DNA from: Zingiber officinale
Taxonomy: Eukaryota > Streptophyta > Magnoliopsida > Zingiberales > Zingiberaceae
Reading direction: 5' to 3'
Assembly (NCBI RefSeq): GCF_018446385.1
Contig: NC_055996.1
Coordinates: 16,417,317-16,481,316 of the forward strand
Length of the DNA: 64,000 nt
Position numbers and translations under genes: made by a program. The notes under the pieces were generated by a model. The model was not told the origin of the DNA, searched no databases, and worked only from the letters and a program-made list of their open reading frames with translations. Below, piece after piece: positions 1-10,840 of the stretch. Every line of letters begins with the position of its first letter. The stretch's first letter is position 1.

Positions 1-441
1 CCATATTTTTCAGCATTTTAGAGGTGGAATGGAGAGTCAGTATTTTCAGTTTGAGCATGAATTTTATCCAATCATGGATCAACAAAATAGGTATGAGTTA
101 TTCTCTAATACTTATAATTCTAATTAGGTGGATCGCTCACATTTAAGGTATGAAAATGCACAAGGACCATTTATTGAGCCAGATCCAGCCTAACAGAATT
201 CATATGGGTTTCAAGAGAACGATCCTCAATTTGAAGAGTCAACATAGAAAATCAATAAGATTATGCAACAAATGAGAGAACATCAAGAACAACAATTTGC
301 AAGGATATAGAATATACAGATTCAATTAGATCAAATTGCCTTATCCATCAACCAGCTACAAACACAAAACTCCAGTAGGGAGATGGAAAGTAGAGATTAT
401 GTTAGGCCTGACCCTACTTCCATTACTTCACAAGAATTTTC
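1..441 (+). pseudogene. gag-like retroelement frame, left half, interrupted at 441
   Basis: One reading frame can be followed through this stretch. It is rich in Gln, Asn and Glu (for example QQMREHQEQQF) and looks like a plant retrotransposon gag-type segment. Several in-frame stops break it, mostly TAG where a neighbouring CAG (Gln) would suit the composition. The frame stops exactly at the target-site duplication of the large Copia insertion (437-441) and continues in phase on the other side at 31,826, so both halves were one frame before the insertion. I could not assign a retroelement lineage. It is the oldest layer of the nest. Confidence 0.55.
437..441. repeat. target-site duplication TTTTC (left copy)
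   Basis: The same five bases lie at 31,821-31,825, directly outside the other end of the 31-kb Copia element. Five bases is the usual duplication length for Copia integrases. This pins the outer boundaries of the nest. Confidence 0.85.
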
Positions 442-1438
442 TATTAGATCATAGAGCTCGCTAGAGGGGGGGGATAGCGATAAAAAAAATATCGTAGCAA
501 AATCGAATCGAGTACGCAACGGAAAAATAAAAGACACAATGCTAACAACACCAATTTTACTTGGTTCGGAGCCTTCGTCGACTCCCACTCTAAGGCCAGC
601 ACTCGTCGATTGCTTTCGTTGGACAATCACTAATAATTCACAATAAGTACAAGAATTTGTAACAAAGAGATTACTGACAACAATAAAATAAAGACTTAAA
701 TTGCTGGTTGTCGGAGAAGCTTCACAGCGTAGCAAGAGCGTCTTGGAAGCAGCGTGCACGAGAGCAGACGTAACAGAAGTTCTTGTTCTCAGCTCTGATG
801 GAGGTCTTCTTTTATAGAAGTGCTCCGGGTGCTTGGATCCGTTTTGGGCGCCCGAACCGTGACGTAGGTCCGGCCAATCAGCGCGCTCCTCGTTGTGACA
901 GGATAGAGTTTTGCCTTCGGGGCGCCCGGATCGATTCCGGGCGTCCGGACCAACTCCCGGCGCCCGGATCCCTTCCGGGTGCCAAGACCACCAACTTCCA
1001 CAAAGTCCTTCTCCTGCAAGAAAATGTTAGTCCGAGGTAAAATAAAAGTTATACTACCCTGCAAGACAGAAGTTAGCATAATTATAATAAAAGAATAGTA
1101 ATTAAATTCCATCTCACCGAGACCAGAATCTAGTCACGATCTCAATTTAGATTCCCGAAATGGTTCTAAGTTGAATCGACACCTACTGTTACCTCGAACG
1201 GGGAACGCACCCTCACCAAGTCACTCTCCTCCAGTGACTTACCTTAACTTACTTGCCAAACGTCTGGTCAGTCCGTCGACCCGTCTAGACTTCGTGCCAG
1301 CTATCAGGTCAGTCCGTCGACCTAGCTGGACTTCTCTTGCACACTTATTCAAAGTATTAGATCACAACGAGACCAACTTAACCTACTTTTCCATTCATCA
1401 AAACTTGAGTTAGACCATTAGTGTTAATCACACCAACA
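442..1438 (-). repeat. 3' LTR of the 31-kb Copia element
   Basis: It aligns along its length to the 5' LTR at 30,660-31,820. On the minus strand it starts TGTTGGTGTGATTAACAC and ends in the equivalent of GATCTAATA, where TA replaces the terminal CA. It is about 160 bp shorter than the 5' LTR, mainly because it holds fewer copies of a 41-bp tandem repeat. On the minus strand it has a TATA box at 810-816, a CCAAT box at 874-878, a TGACGT motif at 860-865 and GC-rich palindromic repeats (about 835-985). Confidence 0.85.
810..880 (-). promoter_or_regulatory. LTR core promoter: TATA box with CCAAT and TGACGT motifs
   Basis: On the minus strand TATAAAA (810-816) lies downstream of a TGACGT/ACGTCA motif (860-865) and an ATTGG box (874-878). 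Several imperfect palindromes of the GGGCGCCCGGA type surround them. The same order appears in the other LTRs of this family in the window, with varying decay. Promoter function is inferred from position and motif content only. Confidence 0.5.
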
Positions 1439-1439
1439 A

Positions 1440-1453
1440 TCTCCCCCTTTTTG
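1440..1453 (-). other. polypurine tract next to the 3' LTR
   Basis: The plus strand reads TCTCCCCCTTTTT, so the minus strand has an A/G run ending just before TGTTGG of the 3' LTR. This is where plus-strand DNA synthesis would be primed. The 41,260-46,577 element has the same arrangement at 45,520-45,532. Confidence 0.75.
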
Positions 1454-4400
1454 ATGCAATGACAACCTGGGTTAAGTTAGTGAAAAAAATATGCACAACA
1501 TAAGCAAGTATAAGACATGGTTTTTAAGTTAGCATTGTTTTATGTTTGTTATTTTGTTGCTAACTAACTTAAACCACCTAACCCTCCCCCATTGACATTA
1601 ATAAAAAATAGCAAGCACAGAAAAAAATGGCAAAGTAAAAATAAATTTGACAACAAAAATTTTGATAAAGTTTTCAGGTTGATCTGGGGGAGTTAGTTTA
1701 GAAAAAAATAAGTTAGTGGAAAAATAGCTAAGTTTAAGGCAAAAATATAAACTTTGAGATCAGAAATAATTTTCAACATCCTTTAACTTTTTTAAAATAG
1801 CTAAGTTTTTGAAAAATAGATAATATTTTTATCAGAAATATTAAGGCAAAAACTTACTAACTTTGTATGTTTAAATAATGTTGTAAAATTGAGGTAATTT
1901 TCAGAGTATCTTTCAAGAACAAGTTTTGTAAAATTAAACCAATTTTCAAACATAAGTCCAATTTTTAGAAATAAGTTTATGAAAGTCCTTTTCAAAAAAA
2001 AGTTTTTGAAAGCCATTTTTAAAAATAAGTTTTAGAAGGTTATTTTAAAAAAAATAAGATTTTGAAAGTTATTTTAAAAAAAAGTTTTTGAAAGCCATTT
2101 TCAAAAATAAGTTTTTGAAAGCCAGTTTTCAAAAATTAAATTTGCAAAATTAAAACAAGTTTAATCCTGCCATAATCAAAAGTAATTCTGAAAAAATATT
2201 TTCAAAGGAGAGAAAATAATAAGTATGAAAATAATTTGAATTAATCCTCCCTTGAACATGACATTAGCATTTAACGTAAGATTTTCAAAGTTTTTTTTTT
2301 AAAAAAAAAAATTGAGGTAGGGGTTTCAAAAGAGATTTTAAATAGAAATTTGATAAAAAAATCTAAGAATTTTTTAATAAAAAACTTAAGGAAATAATTT
2401 TTTAAGTAAAAAAACCTTTGATCTCTCTCTGAACTTATTACTCCCTCTTAATTTATACTAGGGTTTGAGTATGTTAAAATGTACAGTATAATTTTAAGGT
2501 CTTTGCTCCCGGCCCCTTAACATAGCACTTTCTGGTTATATTTGTTAGCAACAAGGTTTTTTTTTTTAAAATAATTTTTAAAGGATTTTTAAAATAACTA
2601 TTAAAAGATTTATAAAATAATTTTAAGAGGATTTTTAAAGTAACTTTTAAAAGATTTAAAATAAAATTTAAAAGATTTTTAAAGTAATTTTTAAAGGATT
2701 TTTAGAATAATATTTAAAGGATTTTTAAAATAACTTTTAAAAGATTTTTAAAGATTTAAAATAACTTTTCAAGAGATTTTTTTTTTAAAATAAGTTATTA
2801 ATAGATTAATTAATCTGTTAAATAAGTTAGGAGATGAGTAGGTAAGGTTAATTTATTTTTTTAATTAAAATTAGGAATTAAGTAAATTAAATAAGTTGTA
2901 AATTTCAAGTTGTTAAATTACGTTGAATTTTAAGTTTAACTTTTATTTTAAGTTTAAATTTTAAGTTTAAATTATAATTTTTAACTTAATTTAAGTTTTA
3001 AGTTTAACATAATTTAATTAGTTTAATTTAATTTAATTTAATTTAATTAGATTAATTTAATTAAATTCAAATTTTAATTTAATTTAATTTAATTTTTATG
3101 TTATGTTAATTTTAAATTTGATTTTAAATTTTAGTTTTGGTTTTGATTAAGTTAGTTTAAAATAATTTTTAAGATAGTTTTTAAGTTAAAATAATTTTTG
3201 AAATATATTTTTAAGTTAATTTTTAAAATAATTTTTAAAATAAAATTTTAAGTTAATTTATAAAATAATTTTTATAATAGATTTTTCAATTAATTTTTAA
3301 ATAATTTTGAAAACGCATTTTCCAGTTAATTTTCAAAATAGTTTTTTAAGTTAATTTTAAAATAGATTTTAAAGTTAATTTATAAAATAATTATTTCAAA
3401 TATATTTTTAAATAATTTTTTAAAAAATATTTTTAACTTAAAATAATTTTTATGTAAAAATAATTTTTAAAATAGTTTTTATGTTAAAATAATTTTTAAA
3501 ATAAATTTTTATGTTAAAATAATTTTTAAGTTAAATTAATTCTTAAAATGGTTTTTAAGCTAAATTAATTTTTTAAAAATAATTTCTATGTTAAATTAAT
3601 TTTTAAGTTAAATTAATTTTTAAAATAATTTTTAAATTATATTAATTTTAAAAATAAATTTAAAGATAAAATAATTTTTAAAATAATTTTTTATGGTAAA
3701 ATAATTTTTAATTTAAAATAAATTTTAAAGTAATTTTTAAGTTAAATGAATTTTTAAATTAAATTAATTTTTAAAATAATTTTTAAGTTAAAATCATTTT
3801 TAAATTAAATTGTTAAGTTAAATTAATTTTTAAAATAATTTTTAAGGAAAAATAATTTTAATTTTTAATTTAAATATTTTTTAAAAAAAAAATTAAATTG
3901 AATTTTTAATTTAGTTTTAAATTAAATTAAATTTCATTACTTTAATTTAATTTAATTTTAAATTTATTTTAATTTTCAATTTAATTTAATTCTAATTTAT
4001 TTTTATTTTAATTTTAATTTAGTTTAAAATGAATTTAATTTAATTTAATTTAGTTAGATATAATTTAATTTAATTAGATTTAATTTAATTTAATTTAATT
4101 AGATTTAATTTAACTTAATTTAATTTAATTTAATTTAATTTGTTTTAATTTAATTTTATTTTATTTAAATGGATTTAATTTTAATTTGATTTGATTTGAT
4201 TTTATTTTATTTAATTTAATTAGTTTTAATTTAACTTAGTTTGATTTGATTCGATTTGATTTTGTTCGATTCGATTTGATTTGAAGTTCTTAGTTATCTC
4301 ACCCGATCTATGTTTTCAATCAGGGAAATATATAATTTTTGTGAGATGAAGTTAAGTTCAATTTTTACGGTTTGGTTTAACTTTGTGTTAGATTCCGGTT

Positions 4401-4779
4401 TAACTTTGAGCTCAACAAATAGACATTCTTTGGATAAACTTCTAGGCTATGGTGAGTCACCTGGACATCATTAGAGTAACCATGCATTCGAGGTTTTTCA
4501 AATAGTCCTATCTGCTGAACTTAGTACAAAACATTGGTCTAACTAGTTAGGATCCGTAAGAAGTAGCTTCGGTTAGTTCCACTAAATCAAATGCACCAGG
4601 TCGAAGTCATATCTTCCTAGACATGCATAGACAAAGTTTCTCTAACGTACTATCATCAAAAATTTTACCAATACCATAGGTCAAGTTAAACTGTTGTCCT
4701 TTTTTAAACTAGTCCTAATTACCCTGCCGGATAGGTTAGTTTTGATTACCCTGTCGGGTAGATTATTTTTGGAGGTGCC
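1454..4779 (-). other. AT-rich 3' internal region of the Copia element, no gene
   Basis: This 3.3-kb stretch is low-complexity DNA dominated by TTTTTAA/TTTAATTT words, densest from about 2,550 to 4,290. The few open frames (for example 1,801-2,016) are Phe/Lys/Asn-rich and look accidental. From about 4,315 it becomes more complex and resembles 35,083-35,470, the same part of a related element, which supports its place downstream of gag. No pol domain is visible. Confidence 0.7.
4775..4779. repeat. target-site duplication GTGCC (left copy)
   Basis: It is repeated at 18,313-18,317 immediately after the solo LTR. The related uninterrupted sequence near 35,410-35,450 runs straight through this point, which supports this being an insertion site. 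Confidence 0.85.
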
Positions 4780-4924
4780 TGTTAGTGCAATCGACCTCTA
4801 GGGTTTCGATGTTTGACAATATGACCAAGGGTTGACCCAAACAGGACTTGATGTTTGGGAGAGAGAAGTCTAGTCAGGACTAGATGACTAGCAAAGGTAA
4901 GTCCTAACCAAAGATTAGGCAAAG

Positions 4925-5060
4925 TGGAAGTCCCGGTGAGTGAAGTCGGGCGCTAGTGAGTGAAGCTAGGTTGTGGAAGTCCTGGTGAGTGAAGTCGGGC
5001 CCTAGTGAGTGAAGCTAGGTGGTGGAAGTTCTGATGAGTGAAGTCGGGTCGTAGTGAGTG
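4925..5060 (+). repeat. GTGAGTGAAG minisatellite inside the LTR
   Basis: Repeated units of roughly 43-45 bp combine phrases like GTGGAAGTCC-GGTGAGTGAAGTCGGGC with AGTGAGTGAAGCTAGG. The array resumes at 7,515-7,635 after the Angela-like insertion. A reverse-oriented relative lies at 46,790-47,060. Confidence 0.7.
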
Positions 5061-5067
5061 AAGCTAG

Positions 5068-7514
5068 TGTTGGTTAGTCCTAGGAAAACGTACCGGTTCC
5101 ATTGTACAAAAATTTTTGTACAAGTGTCGAACATTTCCTTAAATAACCTATTGTGTTCTTTAGAAGTTAAATTAGGAATCGCAGACGGAACTTAACATCA
5201 TTGATTCCAAATTTAACTTATCTGTTCTTAATGGTTTAGATTTGAATCGCAAGCGGAACTTAACACTATTGATTCAAATCCACCTATGTTATTAATTCCA
5301 TTAAATATTAATTTCCAAAATTAGCTTTCAGGACTGCATGGCGAGGCACATGACCTTCTTGGATATGGGAGCAAACACCACCGCCTAGACAAAGCCTTTT
5401 AAGGAAAGCTAATATTTAATTTCCTTAAATAACTCTAGGTTAACCAAAAAGAACAATCGAATCACAAATTCGAAAACAAAGAAAACACAAACTCAAAAAA
5501 TAAATTTGAAAAACTAGATCTAATGCCTCTTGTGTTTGGAATTCATACAAAGAAAAATAACTAGCATGATGCGGAAAACAATTACTAATTATACCTTCTC
5601 TTTGTATGCTAATGACTTCAAGATCTTCTGTCGTATTCCTCGCCTCGCCTTGGACGTCGTGTGGGCGACGATCTTCCAAGATGAACACCACCCAAAAGCT
5701 TTCTTCCTCTTTCTCTAAAATCCAGCCACTACCACCACCAAGGAGAAGAGAGCAAAGGGAAAGGGAGAAGAGAGAGGGTCGGCCACACCAAGAGATCCTC
5801 CAAGCAAGAGAATAAAAGTTGTGTCTCATGAAGCCTCCTCACCCCTTCTTTTATAATACTTGCCCAAGACAAATAAGGGAAGAATTTTTACAAAAATTAA
5901 AATCTTCCTCTAGTTTTTCCTTTTCCCTTTTAATTTTCCTTCTCTTTCCTCTTGATTGAATCAATCACCAAATCAATTTGGATGATGATTTATTTTTATT
6001 GTCTTTTTGGCCTGCCACCTTGCTTGGGCACCAAGCAAGGGTGGTCGTCCCCCATAAGAGGAAAGAAATATAATAATTTTTTATAAAATTTTACAAGAGG
6101 AAATCCTCTTATAAAATTTTACAAGCTCTCTTCTAATTTCCTAAAGTAGGAGTTAAAAAAGAAAAGTTGTAAAAATTAAAATCATGTTTTAAAATTTAAA
6201 ACTTCTCTTATAAAATTTCCTTTTTTAACATAGTGATAGAAAATTTAAATTTTAAAACTTATCTTCCTTTTTTTCTTAAACCATGAGGATGGTTAAAAAA
6301 GGAAAGTTTTAAAACCTTTTAAACTTTCTTTTAAAACATGTGGTCTAATTCAAATAAGGAAAGTTTTAAAAATTTAAAATCTCTCTTTTAAAACTTGTAG
6401 TTTTCTACAAAGAGAAGATTTTAAAAATTCAAAACACCCCTCCTTGTTTGAATTATTGTGGTCGACCCCTACATGCTTGGGCACCAAGCAAAGGGCTGAC
6501 CCCTATAGAAGAGGATGTGGCCGACCCTTGCTTGGTCACCAAGCATTGGACCGGCCCCCTTCTTAGACACCAAGATGAGCTTATATTTGGATGGACTTGA
6601 GGCTTTAATGAGGCTACGACAGGGACCTAGAGGAGAAATTAGTTTTGGCCTTCTGATGAGCTTGAGTATCCCGTGTTCGCCCCGAACACACAACTCAAGT
6701 TCATCGATAATAACTCATTCCACTATAGAGTTATTATCGCACTACCGCACCAATCCCAAATTACATTATGGGCTCCTTCTTATCATGAGTGTTTTAGTCT
6801 CCCTGTGTAAGATAACGAATGTCCACTAATTAAGTAAGTTACTGACAACTCACTTAATTAATATCTAGCTCCAAGAGTAGTACCACTCAACTTCATTGTC
6901 ACGTCGGACTAAGTCCACCTGCAGGGTTTAACATGACAATCCTTATGAGCTCATCCTGGGGGCATTCTCAACCTAGATAATTAGGACACAGATTCTTTCT
7001 ATAATCAACAACACACACTATAAGTAATATCATTTCCCAACTTATCGTGCATATTGATTTATCGAGCTAAACCTCACCCTTTGATAAGTCAAAGAAGTAA
7101 ATATTAAATATATGTGCTTGTTATTATATTAGGATTAATAGCACACACTTCCATAATAACTAAGATCTAGTTCTTTTATTAAGTCAGTATAAAAAGAATT
7201 TACCTAAATGATCCTACTCAATACACTTAGAGTGTACCAGTGTAATTTATTAATCAAGATAAACTAATACTTAATTACACTACGACTATTTCGATGATTT
7301 GTTCCTTTCCATCTTAGTTGTGAGCAACTGTTTATAATTTATAAAGAACTGACAACATGATCTTCTGTGTGTGACACCACACACCATGTTGTCTACTATA
7401 TAAATTAATTGAACAATTACATTTAACAAATAAATGTAGATATTGACCAATGTGATTCTTTTATTTCAAAAATAAATATTTACAAAAGCTAAGCTTTTAG
7501 TATACACTTTAACA
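5068..7514 (-). mobile_element. Angela-like Copia solo LTR
   Basis: On the plus strand it runs from TGTTGGTTAGTCCTAGG to CACTTTAACA (2,447 bp), and is flanked by GCTAG (5,063-5,067) and GTTAG (7,515-7,519), one mismatch apart. It interrupts the GTGAGTGAAG array, which continues on the other side. The minus-strand reading, ending in a phrase like AACCGGTACGTTTTCCTAGG, resembles long Angela-type Copia LTRs as I remember them; the lineage is an inference. There is no coding content. The open frame at 5,440-5,829 lies in the LTR and has no recognisable domain. Several CTTGCTTGGTGCCCAAGC-like motifs recur in it. Confidence 0.75.
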
Positions 7515-8169
7515 GTTAGGTGGAGGAAGTCCTGGTGAGTGAAGCCAGGCCCTAGTGAGTGAAGCTAGGTGGAGGAAGTCCTGGTGAGTGAAGTCAGGCA
7601 ATGGAAGTCCTAGTGAGTGAAGCTAGACAACCCTAGGAGGTAACCCTAGGGTATACTTGAATTCTGTTAACACTGTTTTTATCTATTGTGCTAACTTAAT
7701 ATTGCAGGGAAGTTCAACTAGGTCAACGGGCTGACCAGGTAGCTGACATGAAGTCCAGACGGGTCGACGGGCTGACAGGACGTCTGGCGGGTAAGTTGAG
7801 GTAAGTCACTAGAGGGGAGTGATTGTGAGGATGCGTTCCCGGGAAGGGAACATTAGGCGTCGATCCAACTTAGATCCATTTTGGAAATCTAAGTTGAGAT
7901 TGTGACTAGATTTCGGTCTCGAGGAGACGGAATCTAATTACTATTTTAATTACTATTATAGCTATACTATGCTAACACTTTATTTTGCAGGGTAGTTTTG
8001 CATTTTGCCTTGGATTAATGTTTTTTGCAAGTTGCTAGAAAAAACAAAGGTTCGGGCGCCCGGAAGGGATCCGGGCACCCGAGATGCAAAGTTTATCCCC
8101 TCGCCGCGTCGCCACGTGGAGCTTCATGTTTGGACGAGCTACGTCACACTCCAGGCGCTCAGAGCCTCC

Positions 8170-8174
8170 TATAT
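8170..8174. repeat. target-site duplication TATAT (left copy)
   Basis: It is matched by TATAT at 17,924-17,928. Joining the flanks gives CCTATATAAGG, a TATA box in the interrupted LTR. Confidence 0.9.
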
Positions 8175-10581
8175 TGTAACAACCCAAATTTCCTCATTTC
8201 GAGTCCTAATAGTACTTAAAAATATTTAGAAATGCTTTAGAAATCTTCTAGAGATTTTTAGAAATTTTTAGAGTATTTTTATGCAATTTTTGGAGTTCGT
8301 TTGGTATTTTTACCAAAAGAAACGAATTTGAGGCAAAAAGAGGTCGAGCCGAGGATCGAACTGGAGACCTCTAGTTAAGCAAAGTCTTAAGTTGTTTCGG
8401 ATGACCAGGAACCCAACAGGGTCGTGCTGATCAAATAAAGGGTGAAAGTAATTTAAGCAGTAGTAGATAACAGAAAATACCTAGGTATAAGGGGGATAAG
8501 TTAAGAGAGGAGTTGAGGTTTTATTTTGTCGTGACCTAACCCTTCCTCTCCTCTCTCGCGAGTGACGGCGGTGCTCGGGCGGAAATGAAGAAGGAAGCTA
8601 GGGCTTCGTCTCCGGCGGCCGACCAAGGGTCAATCCGAGGGTTTTTTTTTCCCATCCTCACGATCCTCTCGTCAAGGAGAACGTGTAGATGTGAGGAGTC
8701 ACTGGAAAATTCGAGCTATCTGAAACCCTAGAAGCCTATCTCGGCTGTGAGTCAAGGGAATAAAGGTAAGCATTACTCACCTGCGGTATGGGTAGTTTCG
8801 AGCTTCGATTTTCTTTTCTCTACTGCCGGAACATGCTGTACCAAATTGAGGTTGCTAGGGATTAAGTTTTTCCTTCTTGGCTTTTGAAATATGCTGTACA
8901 GAATTGGTTTGTTAGAGGTTTAAGAATAGTTTCAAGATTTGCCTTCTCCTTTACATTTCTGCTGTAGCATGCTTAAAGATTTATGTCACTCTATAAAAGC
9001 ATAAGCTTTGAACAAGTTTTTACATGGGTTTTGTTTTAAAATTCCAGCAAGCTTAACTTGATTGTGCTACAAGAGGGACACGAACAACCCTTGGGGCTTA
9101 CTATTTTGGGTTTGTTTGTGCTGTGCAATGGGCATGAACAACCTTAGTTTTGGGAGTATTCGGTAGATCTTTTATTGCTATTTCTTTAACGTGCAGTTTA
9201 GATCTTTTCTCTGTCTAGTTTAGCAATTCTAGTACAAATTACTTTGTGAATTCTGAGCAAGAGCAGCCACCAATTTCATATTAACTGTAGGTCCTTTGCT
9301 GATTTGTAACCAGGCATGAACAGCCTGTAGTAGCAGTGCAGATTTATTGCTTCTACCATGCAGAGTTATCATTTTTCTGGATTTGTTTAGTGTGAACGAC
9401 TTTAAGAAATAGACATTGTATGCATATTTTTGTTAAGCATTGTATGCAGATTTTCGTTTAAGCATTTCAATTTTAGAATTGTTTAAGCGTTGCAGTTTTA
9501 GAATTGTTTAAGCGTTGCAGTTTTGTATAAGGCCTTCTTTTATTAGAAGTATTAACAAGTAACAAGTATTTTACTTGAAGAGGCTAGTACCCGACTTCCG
9601 AGGTTGTCGTTAAACAAATCTAGGTGACCGGTTCCGAGGTCTCGGCCCTGGTAAGACCAAGGTCTTTACCCTCATAGGACTGGTGGCTCGCTACCTCAGT
9701 TTCTATTAGGGAGCGTGCAATGGTACTAAGCCCGGGCCCAAGAGATTATTAATTTGAAGTATAAGAGTATAAGTTTTGGAATAAATGAAATAAGTTTCAC
9801 ATGGGTTTATAAATCAACAAGTTTAGCTCTTTTATTCTAGCATGTTATTTAGATTTTTCAGTCTGTTATGATTTCTTTGTAATTAGATGAGCAGCCTTAC
9901 ATGTTTAGCATTTCAATATATTTTGATTCCTTTGCTATTAGAAGAGCATGAGCAGTTTTTCTTTTAAAGCATTCAGTTTTAGTTTTTGGCAGAGATATAT
10001 ATATACATGCACATAGAGTTTTGTGAGTAGACAGTGCTTACTAAGCATCCGCTTATAGTTGCATTTCCTCTTACTGCAGATAAAGGAAAAGGAAAGCTAT
10101 AGTGAAGGAAGGCGACAAAGAGGTGCGGGATGGATGTGCGATGTCTGGACTGTGGAAGCCTTAGGACCTTGCTAAAGAATTTATTAAGATTTTGTATTTA
10201 GACTGGTTGTGAAATTTAGGTGGATTAAGTCCTTCTTGCATTGTTAGAATTATTCTTTCATGTTGATGGTTTATTCATAGAATGCTTTTATGTTTTAGAA
10301 TTCTTCCATTTAAATTGCTATGCACATTAGTCTCATTATTTGAGTTGTATCACTGTCGTATGCATGTGCAGATATATATGTTTTAGTTGAGAACAAATGC
10401 TTGAGTAGAATGTATAGATGAGCTATTTATGTTTCCAGCTGCTACTAAATTGCATGTTTCGAGTTTTCAAAGAGTTTCAAGTATTACTGTCAATATGTGA
10501 GTGGCACTAGTTAAGTAAAGTTAATAGTATAGTAACGTCCCACCCTCACAGACTAGTAGAGAGGAGGGTGGGGCCATTACA
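8175..10581 (+). repeat. left LTR of the Tekay element
   Basis: It is 2,407 bp, from TGTAACAACCC to GCCATTACA, and aligns throughout to 15,494-17,923 with scattered substitutions. It has three units of a short AAGCGTTGCAGTTTTAGAATT-type repeat near 9,460-9,530; the right LTR has four, which explains most of the length difference. The small open frames at 8,005-8,229 begin in the host LTR and run into this one by chance. Confidence 0.92.
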
Positions 10582-10584
10582 AGT

Positions 10585-10596
10585 TGGTATCAGAGC
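10585..10596 (+). other. primer-binding site, initiator-Met tRNA type
   Basis: TGGTATCAGAGC starts three bases after the left LTR. It is complementary to the 3' end of plant initiator methionine tRNA, the usual primer for Tekay elements. Confidence 0.85.
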
Positions 10597-10840
10597 AGTC
10601 CCCATTCTCCAGCATCACATACACATCAGCATCAGCCTTGTCGTCTTCAAGTAAGAATGTATTTATACTTTCTTTTATACTTTTCCTTTATTATTTGCAG
10701 TATAGAGAAATCCTTAGAAGTATTTGCTTATATGTGCTTAAGTAAGATAAAAGTTCTTGTTTTGTTTTCTATGTTTATATATATATATATGTCTAGAGAG
10801 TATAGAGACGATTTCAGGTTTTCTCTCTCTGCATGACTAG

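Noticed and set aside
5440-5829. 129-codon minus-strand open frame
   Set aside because: It lies inside the Angela-like solo LTR, has no domain and is explained as LTR leader sequence.
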